Shown one piece after another: positions 53,966 through 64,000 of a stretch of DNA of 64,000 nucleotides. The DNA is from Turbatrix aceti. Its lineage: Eukaryota; Nematoda; Chromadorea; Rhabditida; Panagrolaimidae. The stretch's first letter is position 1, and every line of letters starts with the position of its first letter. The notes below the pieces were generated by a model. That model ran no database searches. It saw only the letters and a program-made list of their open reading frames with translations, and was not told the origin of the DNA. The stretch covers positions 9,185,246 to 9,249,245 of the forward strand of contig OZ017770.1 of assembly GCA_963969345.1 (NCBI GenBank). Direction: 5' to 3'. The position numbers and the translations under genes are program-made.

Positions 53966-54245
53966 TAATTACGTTTTTGTTTTTTCGCTTGAATTGGTTT
54001 TTCTAATTATCAAATACAAAAATTGTTTGTCACACAAATCTTAAAAAAACCAAAACTGCGTTGCGGATAGATTTGTGAATCCTTGAGAGCATCGCCTCCG
54101 TAGCTCAGTTGGTTAGAGCGTGGGTCTAATAAGCCCAAGGTCGTAGGTTCGACCCCTGCCGGAGGCAAAACATTTTTTCATATTTATTACACTGCCGAAA
54201 CGTAGACACTCCGTAGACTTTCATTTATCTGTAGTAACAATAAAT
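53966..54245. repeat. right arm of tRNA-containing inverted repeat
   Basis: Partner of 52922-53193, in opposite orientation. Carries the second tRNA gene. Confidence 0.88.
54094..54166 (+). tRNA. tRNA-Ile (AAT anticodon)
   Basis: 73 nt, same sequence as the copy at 52999-53071 but on the opposite strand. The A and B boxes are intact (TAGCTCAGTTGG and GGTTCGACCCC). Confidence 0.95.
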
Positions 54246-54733
54246 AGTACTACAACAACGATGGTATCTGCCCTGGATCTGGTTTATGATGACCTCGACT
54301 GCATACGCGTGTCCTCACAGGGACAAGCTACCTGCCTGCTGCTCACTCCCTGACCAGAATCTCGACTTTTTGTCATCAGTCGCTCACGATCGACCACCTT
54401 TTTCTTTCATTTTCATGATACGAAATTTTGCTTGTCCAATTATGTCATTCGCAACGATAAGGTGAACTTTTTTGTTGATGCTACTGCGTTAACGGATTTC
54501 AGTTTTACTACTACTGAAAGTGTCGCAGGTATAGTACATACTAAACTAGAATGGTCTTCAGGTTTGCTTATGAATCGATACACATAATAAATTCATTGTC
54601 AGAGTAAGAGGGATCGGAAAAACTAGATTGCATTTACATTAATTTTTATAAAGGGTCGCACAACGTAAAAAAAACCGTCATTTTTACAGATTTACAAAAA
54701 AAAAATCGGGTAAAACCTAAATTCATGGTGTTT

Positions 54734-56078
54734 CTACAATTCAGTTTTCGTCATCGGATTCGGATGATAACCGAAGAAAGTCGTTTTCTTGTGCTTAGTA
54801 TTTGGATTTTCATACTTTCTTGCGCGAACCACGTAGGCAGAGTACGTGCTGATGCAGTTGCCGATAAAGTGATCAGACAACGTCAAAACACTCAAGGTGA
54901 TGTAAGGATCGTCACTTGGCAGTTTGACGACTTTGGTTCCGTGATGCTTCAGTCGACCGTTGAGTTCGGGGATAAGATGATTGCGATCGGAAGCCACAAA
55001 GACGGTTTTGGCACGCATAGCGACAACGGCGGCTTCGACTTCTGCGAGCACGGTGGTTAAGGACGGAGCACACATGTCAAGCGTGATAGCCTGATCGGTG
55101 TTGTTGTATCCGAGACACTGGGGAGAGGAAAAGAGTTTTGTCGTTTGTTGGTATTTTTTTACAATGTTGCAGACGTTATCCTGAAAAAGAAAGTTTAGGA
55201 AAAGGCTTATTATTTTTGAAAAAAAAAAATGTTTCTAACAACTGTTAAAAAAATATTTTAACAACGAAAAAAAAGTTCTGTGACTTGTATTTATGTACTT
55301 TTAAAATCACAAAAGCCACGGAAATTTCCAAAAAAAACTTACCCAATCAACGTCGTTTCTCAAATGAATACCAACAAACGGCCTGGGCAAGTTCTCCTTG
55401 ACAAATATCAACGCCGAATTGTAAATTCCATGCCTGAACTTAAGATATTGTTGAAGGTGTCTATCCTCTTGTTTAACAGGATAAGCCGACGCAGCACCCG
55501 TAAACGCCAAAACAGGGTACTTGGATGCCGGATACTTATCCATCCAGGTTTTGATGGAAGTCTTGGAAACAACTGATCCGTGGTACTCATCTGCAACGAA
55601 ATTCACCTCGCTGTAGTCCCAAAAAAGTTTAAATGGGTTTCCCTCTTTGGCATGGCAGCCCAAAGAAGTTTTGTTGAAGAAGCTCTTCTTAGGACGCGGG
55701 CAGAAGGCAAGTCGCTTTTCGGGTGGCCAAATTGCAGGCGCAATCGTTTTCATAAATTTGGACATTTCTATCACGGGCAAGTAGGTGGCGATTGCACGGA
55801 TGCTGAAGATTCGGCCAAAGGGAACCGCCCGGGCAGACATCTTGAAGAGGATATTCAATAAACGGAGGAAGAATGAGGGTTCGGTTGATGCGTTTGGCGA
55901 AGGCTATGACGCCAAGGAGTTCGTCGACTTGAGTGCCAAAACGTCCCATGCACGGGCAGAAGGTCAGGTAACCATCGCCTACTTCTGTTGGAGAGTTTGT
56001 GGACAGATCGGTGGACAAAATGATAGGGGAGAAAAGGAGATAGGTCAAGACGATTAGAAATACAGAAGTTATCTGCAT
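54734..56078 (-). CDS. GDP-fucose protein O-fucosyltransferase 1 (POFUT1), one frameshift
   Basis: POFUT1 adds O-fucose to EGF repeats, for example of Notch, in the ER. A signal peptide ([16 protein letters not shown]) is followed by [38 protein letters not shown], then [39 protein letters not shown]-type [21 protein letters not shown] and [19 protein letters not shown]. These follow the order and spacing of the family. The C-terminus ends KTEL, a plausible ER-retention signal. Exon 56078-55343 is 736 nt and exon 55180-54734 is 447 nt, so the sum is one base over a multiple of three. The frame changes between FIEY and RAVPFGR (about 55835-55875) with no room for an intron. This is either a one-base sequence error or a recent inactivating insertion. 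Confidence 0.9.
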
Positions 56079-58322
56079 CCTGTATTTCAGAAAATGCTAA
56101 AATTTGTGGATATGAAAACGTTTGAACTAACTTGTATTAAAAATTCATAAATAAGCACGGCGGTGATTCATTGGGAAATTTTCAGACCAATAAAAAACAA
56201 CTTACAATAAAAAAATAGAATATTCTTTTTAAGCACGGCGGTGGAAAAAAAAATATTTTTAAACTACGATTGAAAAGAATTCGCGGTCTTAAAATAACAA
56301 ATTTTGATAAAGCTGAAATTGTGTGACAGCGTGGAAGATAAACTCAGTTTTTTAAGCCAATGAAAACTTAAAAACTAAAAAGCAGAAAAAAAAGTATAGG
56401 TATGCAGAACTCAAAAATAAAAGAAGAGACCGATTCAAGGATCGAATCACGGGTCTTTAGAGGAGGAGTTGCCTAGCACAACGCAGGCAGTTGCATTACT
56501 TAGACGCGCAGGGCAAAACAAGTCAGTCGGTATTTAACAAAAATTTTCAAGACTAATTTGCATACGGAGGTCACTCAGCTGCCAAAAAAAACCGATCCAA
56601 ACAGCAAAGACACCAAAAAAAACAAAAACCATTTTTTTATTCATTTTAATTTTGTTGAGGTAGAGGTTAGCCAACATCCAACTTCGTTAGGCACACACAC
56701 ACAAAGTATGCAAAACTGTTTTTGAAAAGCAGTTTGTCCCTGAAGAATCAAAAGAAGCGGTTACCTCACACTTCTTTTCAAACTGGGGTGGAAAGTTTTT
56801 TTTAGGGTGATCAACACCGCGCGCGGTCAGGTCAAGCCATTAGCTTAAACAAAGGATATCCCGTCTTTTCGCTTGACTTTTCGGCTGGCACAGTCATTAG
56901 CCCTAACGACCCATGGGTCGGCAATAAATCAAAATTCAAACCATCCATATCTTTGTCACCCGCCAAAAATGAGGACTCTGTCAACGCTACGTAAGCCCCT
57001 TTCAGAGAAAACGGCCTTTAGTAAGTTTACCCCTCCCCATTTTCTTCAAAAAGCACCGCGCTAGCTGGTAAATATTTTTGGGCAACAGTCTTAATACATG
57101 CATATGTACATAATTTTTCCTTTTTCATCTCTTCATATCAACGTTCTTTTTAATACAATCAACGTTTTTATACTTAAGGCTCGTAATAAATTTCAAGATC
57201 TCGATCTCGTCTTTTAAAAATCATTTCTCAAGCCTTCAAACATTTGTAACATTCCAATACACACCAAAACTACCACGACGCGTGGTTCTGTTAACAAAAT
57301 GATCATTCCAAAAGACACAAAAATTTCCGTTACTATTCTTTTTTCACAGTTAGTACAGCCGCATCCGCTATTCGTAAACTTTCATGCGCTTTTCAGGATG
57401 TTTTAAAAAAAAGACATTAAAAACATTCTCAAAAACCACCTTAATCTCTGGTCGACTCGTCGTTCCGTTTTTTTCCAATGTCCTATTTTATCCATATTTT
57501 TTTTTTTTTTTATTTCACCATTACTCAGTGGTTAGTTATCATTAGACCAGATGTTAGGAGGCACAAATGACGTCCACGTAGGCGTAAATGTCTCGTTTAT
57601 CCATATTATGACATAACATTTATTACTCTTACTCGTGCTTAATTACTGATCACAAAAAATTAAAAAGACAGGGAAGAGTATCAGGATCGCACGAAGAGGG
57701 CGCCGTCAATCGTTGCTACCTTCGCCACGTTGTAGTCCTTGACAGGAGTATCCATATTGTATTATACATACATTATCACGTTATTGTTTCGGTTTGATTT
57801 CATTTTGTTGCTTTTTTTGTTTTTTTACATGGGCTACCTTTGCCACGTTGTAGTCCTTGTATTAAACATTTTTGTTGCTTTGTTGTTTTTACGTGTGTAT
57901 AAATTAAAATCAAATTAAATTGATCAGTTTTTGTTCTGCCTTTTTGCTTAAATTAGTTGCTCCTATATAATTTTTTTGCTTCCAGTTTGTAAATTTTCAA
58001 TTCACCAAAAAATATCTGTGATTCATAACGAACAATTTTTTTTAACTGACCAGCGTTGTTTACGTGTGCCTCCCTGTGCAAGGCAGAACAAAGAGAGAAG
58101 TGTGAATCATGCCGCCCTCTTCATAACGGACCAAGAGAGAGGGCGGGAGGAAGGTGCTGACAAGTCATGCGATTGAGTCTCCGTTATTCAGTCAATCAGT
58201 CTTTAAAATTAGTAGTGATCGTGTGCGGTGGAGTAGTTAGGAAGACGTGGGAAAACTCGTGGAACATGGTTTTTCATTTGTATTCCGCCGGTAATTTCAG
58301 ATAACTTGACACCACCTTCAAC
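56079..58322. other. intergenic, POFUT1 start to small secreted protein
   Basis: No supported gene. Holds a retroposon tail (57510-57589), a duplicated 26-27 bp block (57715 and 57833), and on the minus strand a short protein-like stretch ending near 57687 (MDTPVKDYNVAKVATIDGAL) that may be a gene relic. Confidence 0.45.
57510..57589 (-). mobile_element. 3' tail of a non-LTR retroposon
   Basis: Second family member of the tail found in the Deltex intron. On the minus strand it ends in a run of A. Differences from the Deltex copy are few, mostly transitions at CG sites (CGTCCACG / TGTCCACG type). Confidence 0.5.
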
Positions 58323-58577
58323 ATGCTTTCCATCGTCGCTCTCGCTCTCTACGGTACCGTTCTCGGTGACGGTGACAAGCCCAAGACCACCACCGCCACC
58401 AAGACCCAGGGTGCCTCCGACGCGGAGGGCGTTCAGATTGTCGTCGATGCCCCCGCTGATGACTCTCAGGTTACCACCGTTGCCGGAGCTGTCGATGCCA
58501 CTTCCGCCGGACAGGCTGCCCCTGTCGCCGAAGGTGCCAAGGTCCAGGACACCGCTGCTCCTGTTGCTGACAAGTAA
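58323..58577 (+). CDS. small secreted Ala/Thr/Val-rich protein
   Basis: 84 residues, one exon. The signal-peptide-like start is MLSIVALALYGTVLG. The rest is low-complexity and probably disordered: KPKTTTATKTQGASDAEG, then repeated A/V/T/D segments ending APVADK. No cysteines. Codon choice is strongly C-ending (GTC, GCC, ACC, CTC), unlike the A/T-rich surroundings, which suggests high expression. A T-rich AG (ATTTCAG) 20-25 bp before the ATG may be a trans-splice acceptor, and AATAAA lies about 155 bp past the stop. The gene at 60544-60741 looks related. Function unknown. Confidence 0.72.
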   Translation: MLSIVALALYGTVLGDGDKPKTTTATKTQGASDAEGVQIVVDAPADDSQVTTVAGAVDATSAGQAAPVAEGAKVQDTAAPVADK

Positions 58578-59601
58578 ACCTTTTCACCGAAAAAACCTTC
58601 TTCGCGCGCTCAATCGACGTTGTATAACTCAACTCCTCTTTCCTATTTTTTTGTAAAATGTTTTCTGCTTTTTCTCTTGTAATGACTTTTTATCCAACAT
58701 TGATTGAATTCAGTGATGCGTTGAAGAGAAGACAATAAACATGTTTATTTGAGTAAAACTATTTTTTCTCATACTGGAAAAATTGTCGATGATCCAAGAC
58801 AGCTCATGTTGATCAAAAAAGATCATACATAGCATTTTTATGCTACTTGTACTTTTGTGAACTCTGCCTGATAGTATGTAAAAATATTTTCAACTGCAGC
58901 TGGAGCGCGGAACGAAAATCTGTTTTCCCTGTCACATGTTTGCAATGAAAGGCAATCGAAGTCCTGAAAAAAAAGAAAAAAATAAAGGATGCGAGATAGT
59001 GTTCCTGTCTGCTTGCCCTTTTGTATGTAAATTCAAGCAAGATGTTTGTGCCTCAAACACCTGCAAACGTCCTGCAAACGGACCTATTTTGTTTGTGTCA
59101 GATCGAAAAGAGCCTACACAAGGTGTCAAAAAATGTCTAAGATGCTTGCCATTGCAATCGCTTTTCTTAGACGTTGACTTATGATTTTTGTTTTAACAAA
59201 TTCAATATGAGTCGAGTATGTTTTATAGCGTGGTCGCGACTTTTATACACTATATATCATGAAAGTTTCATGAACGTTGTTTCTGTCTTCGTTCTTGCCG
59301 TCAACGGCGCTGTTTTCAGTGCCATGATGACACTGTAAAAATCACTTTTGTTTGTACTTTTGTATGCCAGCAAAATTTTTCTGCAATCACTTTTTTAAGC
59401 TGTAAGTACATATAAAAGTGCGTATCATTGGCGGAGCTTAAACTGTAAATTCTTGGAGGGCACGCCCTAATCGTTTTGCATTTATATTCGCATTTAGAAT
59501 GAGCAGTTTTTATCTCCGTCTCATTCTATAGATATATCATTTCCGCAGTGCCTAAACTTCTTCACTTAAATTTTTTGATAAAAACTTTCATTTTCAGCGC
59601 C
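58578..59601. other. intergenic
   Basis: 3' flank of the small secreted protein and upstream region of the next gene. No supported coding sequence. Confidence 0.4.
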
Positions 59602-59965
59602 ATGAACGAGCCCCCGGAGTACCTCATTGCTCTTTGCACCGAGTATCGCGATGCCATGAAGAGCGTAAGTTTTTTCGCATTGATTTTTTTGAAAAAAAAA
59701 TTATAAATTATTTCAGATTATCGAAAGCGCAAACAGAGTTCGCACAATTCCTGCCGAAATCATACCGATTGACTGGCGCGATACCGTTGAGAAAATGACA
59801 ACAGTCGGCACTGAGACCAGCAACGTCCTCTATCTTCTTGAATCCCTTCCAGACATGCCACCGCCAGAGCTTTTGACCGAAGAAGAAAAGATTATGAACT
59901 TCGTTCAAAACTTCTGCGATCTTCTCATTGGCTTTAATGCCGCTGAAAACACCGTTGAAAACTGA
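59602..59965 (+). CDS. unrecognised 103-aa protein, two exons
   Basis: Exons 59602-59664 (donor GTAAGT) and 59717-59965 (acceptor TTTCAG) join in phase. The protein starts MNEPPEYLIALCTEYRDAMK and is rich in Glu/Asp and aliphatic residues, with no signal peptide or membrane segment. Predicted to be mainly helical, with a proline-rich turn (LPDMPPPELLTEEEK). Codon use is C-rich and consistent with a real gene. A T-rich AG (TTTTCAG) lies 6 bp before the ATG, consistent with trans-splicing. I do not recognise the family. Confidence 0.7.
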
Positions 59966-60543
59966 AAGTGTTTTTTGTTGTTTCTTTTGAGTTTTTTTAG
60001 TTTTTAGTTTTTTTAAGTATTTTTTTTGTTCTTTATTACATATATTGTTTTGGGTTCAAAATAAATATTGTAATTTATGATCTTTAAGGTGTCATTGCTG
60101 AATCGCGACTTAAAAAAATAGTTTTCTGTTGAGCAAAAAAATTAAAGGAAGAATAATTTGTACTAGAGAAATTTTGATTCAAATTTTTAGTTTTTAACAG
60201 TTTGTATTTTTGGCAGCTTTGAAAATTACGATAAAAAATATTCAGCTGCCTAAAATACATACAAACCAAGTTGTTTTGTGACAAAAAAACACAAAACAAC
60301 TTGCATGCTTATTTTCTTTTTTTTTGCGCATCATAAATGTCATAGGATATTGATCGCTATTTGTTTGTCTCACGGTCGTACGTATTACTCAAAAATTTAT
60401 TCTTTTACTTCAACATATCATACAATCCTTTTTTTGGTCACGAAAATGAATTACAGTAAAAAAAGAAATGATTTGTTTCTCTTAAAAAAGTGAAAACAGT
60501 GACATCGTCGATTGTATGTAGTATGTAGGAAGGAGAATTGAGC

Positions 60544-60741
60544 TCACTGATTCGACTTCGAAGTTCCGGAGTCGTTTTTGGTAGAAATGGGTTTTGCAGG
60601 ACCAGTGGAAAAAAAGTCAGAAATGTCCGGGTAATTTTCAGCCTCAGAAGTTTCCTGAGTCTTGGTAGCAGGATTTTCGACCGGGGGATTTCCGCTAAAA
60701 ACGACACCATAGAAGACAACAGCGAGGATGGAGTTAAGCAT
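60544..60741 (-). CDS. small secreted protein, probable relative of the 58323 gene
   Basis: 65 residues from the ATG at 60741: MLNSILAVVFYGVVFSGN forms a signal peptide. The segment ATKTQETSEAEN aligns with ATKTQGASDAEG of the 58323 protein, and the two leaders share MLxS-I-A-YG-V. The tail is Ser/Thr/Lys-rich (STGPAKPISTKNDSGTSK). A longer reading from an ATG upstream is open but would bury the signal peptide. Function unknown. Confidence 0.6.
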   Translation of the reverse strand: MLNSILAVVFYGVVFSGNPPVENPATKTQETSEAENYPDISDFFSTGPAKPISTKNDSGTSKSNQ

Positions 60742-61816
60742 GTTTTTCGAGGTGTGTGTACGTGCAAGAGTGTGTGATCTAAAAAACATCATCAGGTATG
60801 CCTTAAAAATTTATTTTTATACTGAACGTAAAAGAAAATTAACCATGTCACGAAAACGCTGGCATCTTAAAAACCACGTTCGTAAACAAAACAGACGACT
60901 ATCTGTGAATCTTATGTATGACAATCGAATGATTGTTCTTTATACACAACGTCCTCACTGACAGTGACTAGGATCGGATTGTCTTTGTCTTACACATCGC
61001 GTCACTACACTGTACAGCAATGACACATGTTTTTAGCGGCTTGATATTTATGTATAGCGTCATTTTTCTTGCACATCCTTGCACGAATCATTGGTATGTA
61101 TATGATGCATGGAACAAAAACTGCAGCAATGAACAAAACACAAAAAATATGTACTAAAAACTATATCAAGGGAGCAAGATCATAAGCAAGAATAAAAAAG
61201 GATACTCGCGAGCGAAAAAAATTATTATAATTTTGAAGAGCAAGAGCATCGCAAGCACATTTTTTTGGATCCTATAAAGAACAAGAAAAGAGCAAGCAGA
61301 AAAAGTTGCGATTGAAAAACCCTGCTTAATATTCAAAAAAATGAGGAATATGCTTTTCTGTTTTTGTTTAATTCCGTGTCTGCCTGTGCAAGCCAAAAAA
61401 TAATGTGAAAGACAAGATCATGGAATAAGGGACTGAGAATATTTTATCTAATAATAGTCTGATTGAAGAAAACTTTAACACAAAGTCCGAGACATGATCC
61501 GCATGTTCAACATTCATTGATAGCTCACAAATTTAATCGGTGTAACAATAAACTACAAGTCTGTAAACCGGTAAATATACAATACGCGAAAAACAAGGCG
61601 ATTGCGATTTTTTGATTCTGTTTTTTTTTCTCTTACTGAGAATGAGTGTTCATTGGTAGATTCCTGAGTTCCAGGCAATCAAGTAAAACATAGGATATTT
61701 ATGTAATTCACTAGACAGAGAATAGATTATAAATACCCCAAATTGTTCTTGAATAACGAAAATTTGCAGTTTTTTTTTCTTCTTACAATGTTAACAGAAC
61801 AAGCAAGCCGTGCTGC
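60742..61816. other. intergenic before the satellite
   Basis: No supported gene or RNA. Confidence 0.4.
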
Positions 61817-64000
61817 ATTGTAGTGAAAAAAAACATTCTTTATCCAAGTTAGACATAAATTACCATGGATTTTTTGTTGCGACGAAAAATACCTGATTTT
61901 TGTTTACTCTGTATTTAGAATCAACCAGAAGCGTTTTGATGCCAAAATACTTCAATTGATTTTGTTGAAAAAAAAGAATGCCTCCTGCCACCCAAAAAAC
62001 AGAAGTAAAAAATATATTGACAAAATTTTTGATTTGAGAAATTTTTTTTGTACGGCATCCTCTTCTCCCCTTTTCTAACCACCCAATGCCACCCACAGCG
62101 ACTCACAGCGACCCACGGCACGACAAAATTTTTGACCTGAGAAAATGTTTTTGAACGGCATTATAAGTGTAGTTTTCCCGCAAGTCACAGCGCGGCCCAT
62201 TTTCCCGTTATTGTGCATCCACAAATTATGCATAAAATTCTACTTTCGACTTGATTTGATCAAGGAGCATGTATTATTGTGAAAAAAAAGTTCTATATCC
62301 AAGTTAGACATAAATTACCATGGATTTTTTGTTGCGACGAAAAATACCTGATTTTTGTTTACTCTGTATTTAGAATCAACCAGAAGCGTTTTGATGCCAA
62401 AATACTTTAATTGATTTTATTGAAAAAAAAGAATGCTTCCTGCCACCCAAAAAACAGAAGTAAAAAATATATTGACAAAATTTTTGATTTGAGAAATTTT
62501 TTTTGTACGGCATCCTCTTCTCCCCTTTTCTAACCACCCAATGCCACCCACAGCGACTCACAGCGACCCACGGCACGACAAAATTTTTGACCTGAGAAAA
62601 TGTTTTTGAACGGCATTATAAGTGTAGTTTTCCCGCAAGTCACAGCGCGGCCCATTTTCCCGTTATTGTGCATCCACAAATTAGCATAAAATTCTACTTT
62701 CGACTTGATTTGATCAAGGAGCATGTATTATTGTGAAAAAAACAGTTCTATATCCAAGTTAGACATAAATTACCATGGATTTTTTGTTGCGACGAAAAAT
62801 ACCTGATTTTTGTTTACTCTGTATTTAGAATCAACCAGAAGCGTTTTGATGCCAAAATACTTTAATTGATTTTATTGAAAAAAAAGAATGCTTCCTGCCA
62901 CCCAAAAAACAGAAGTAAAAAATATATTGACAAAATTTTTGATTTGAGAAATTTTTTTTGTACGGCATCCTCTTCTCCCCTTTTCTAACCACCCAATGCC
63001 ACCCACAGCGACTCACAGCGACCCACGGCACGACAAAATTTTTGACCTGAGAAAATGTTTTTGAACGGCATTATAAGTGTAGTTTTCCCGCAAGTCACAG
63101 CGCGGCCCATTTTCCCGTTATTGTGCATCCACAAATTAGCATAAAATTCTACTTTCGACTTGATTTGATCAAGGAGCATGTATTATTGTGAAAAAAACAG
63201 TTCTATATCCAAGTTAGACATAAATTACCATGGATTTTTTGTTGCGACGAAAAATACCTGATTTTTCTTTATTCTGTATTTAGAATCAACCAGAAGCGTT
63301 TTGATCCCAAAATACGTCAATTGATTTTGTTGAATCAAAAGAATGCCTCCTGCCACCCAAAAAACAGAAGTAAAAAATATATTGACAAAATTTTTGATTT
63401 GAGAAATTTTTTTTGTACGGCATCCTCTTCTCCCCTTTTCTAACCACCCAATGCCACCCACAGCGACTCACAGCGACCCACGGCACGACAAAATTTTTGA
63501 CCTGAGAAAATGTTTTTGAACGGCATTATAAGTGTAGTTTTCCCGCAAGTCACAGCGCGGCCCATTTTCCCGTTATTGTGCATCCACAAATTAGCATAAA
63601 ATTCTACTTTCGACTTGATTTGATCAAGGAGCATGTATTATTGTGAAAAAAAAGTTCTATATCCAAGTTAGACATAAATTACCATGGATTTTTTGTTGCG
63701 ACAAAAAATACCTGATTTTTCTTTATTCTGTATTTAGAATCAACCAGAAGCGTTTTGATCCCAAAATACGTCAATTGATTTTGTTGAAACAAAAGAATGC
63801 CTCCTGCCACCCAAAAAACAGAAGTAAAAAATATATTGACAAAATTTTTGATTTGAGAAATTTTTTTTGTACGGCATCCTCTTCTCCCCTTTTCTAACCA
63901 CCCAATGCCACCCACAGCGACTCACAGCGACCCACGGCATGACAAAATTTTTGACCTGAGAAAATGTTTTTGAACGGCATTATAAGTGTAGTTTTCCCGC
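61817..64000. repeat. 455-bp tandem satellite, about 4.8 units, continuing past the edge
   Basis: The landmark TAAATTACCATGGATTTTTT occurs near 61857, 62312, 62767, 63222 and 63676, a period of 454-455 bp. Units are 95% or more alike. Open frames within it are by-products of the repeat. It contains CACAGCGACTCACAGCGACC and the dyad CTTGATTTGATCAAG. Confidence 0.97.

Noticed and set aside
56425..56520. tRNA-like B-box (GATTCGATCC) on the minus strand
   Set aside because: No acceptor or T stem can be paired around it.
62285..62312. Resemblance of CCAAGTTAGACATAAATT to a nematode spliced leader
   Set aside because: Only a few bases match; no Sm site or donor follows, and it is part of the satellite.
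61860..63940. Recurring 64-84 codon frames in the satellite
   Set aside because: They recur because the 455-bp unit recurs; sequence is low-complexity and lacks gene signals.

Overview
The window is nuclear DNA from a nematode. The best evidence is a transthyretin-like (TTL/TTR) secreted protein, a family almost confined to nematodes. It is supported by a DEB-1-type vinculin, short introns ending in T-rich tracts before AG, and several small genes whose start codon lies just after a T-rich AG that could be a trans-splice acceptor. I cannot name the species. No spliced-leader RNA, rRNA or operon is visible.

Layout. (1) 1-17,925: four conserved genes, all on the minus strand: the 5' part of a KIDINS220/ARMS-like ankyrin protein, a complete SWEET sugar transporter (8 exons), a complete class A GPCR of neuropeptide-receptor type (4 exons) and a complete vinculin (8 exons, including a 33-nt microexon). 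The 3-kb first intron of vinculin contains an unrecognised two-exon gene on the same strand. (2) 17,926-22,482: gene-poor DNA with dispersed and foldback repeats. (3) 22,506-48,218: an 11,987-bp segment present twice in direct tandem, with identical translations wherever compared outside the protease locus. Each copy carries a C-terminal-domain-only CDC73/parafibromin gene (minus), two decayed gene relics, a Deltex-type RING E3 ligase (plus), a TTL protein (plus), a pepsin-like gene that has lost both catalytic aspartates (minus), a relic of a second pepsin-like gene, and the end of an unrecognised minus-strand gene. The copies differ clearly at the pepsin-like locus: copy 1 has a 5-bp net frameshift, while copy 2 has an intact gene followed by two further tandem units, one broken and one with a new C-terminus. 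The duplication junction lies in the last codons of CDC73, so the second CDC73 copy has altered final residues. (4) 48,219-57,000: a doubtful spliced ORF, a broken cytochrome P450, a POFUT1 (protein O-fucosyltransferase 1) gene with a one-base frameshift, a detached fragment of it, and two tRNA-Ile(AAT) genes at the centres of the two arms of an inverted repeat. (5) 57,000-61,800: two small secreted proteins that look related, and an unrecognised 103-aa protein. (6) 61,817 to the right edge: a 455-bp tandem satellite that runs out of the window.

The strongest candidate for something undescribed is the pepsin-like locus: a heavily glycosylated predicted pseudoprotease undergoing repeated local duplication, truncation and fusion inside a larger recent duplication. 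Deltex and POFUT1 both belong to Notch biology in other animals, but they are far apart here and nothing indicates co-regulation.
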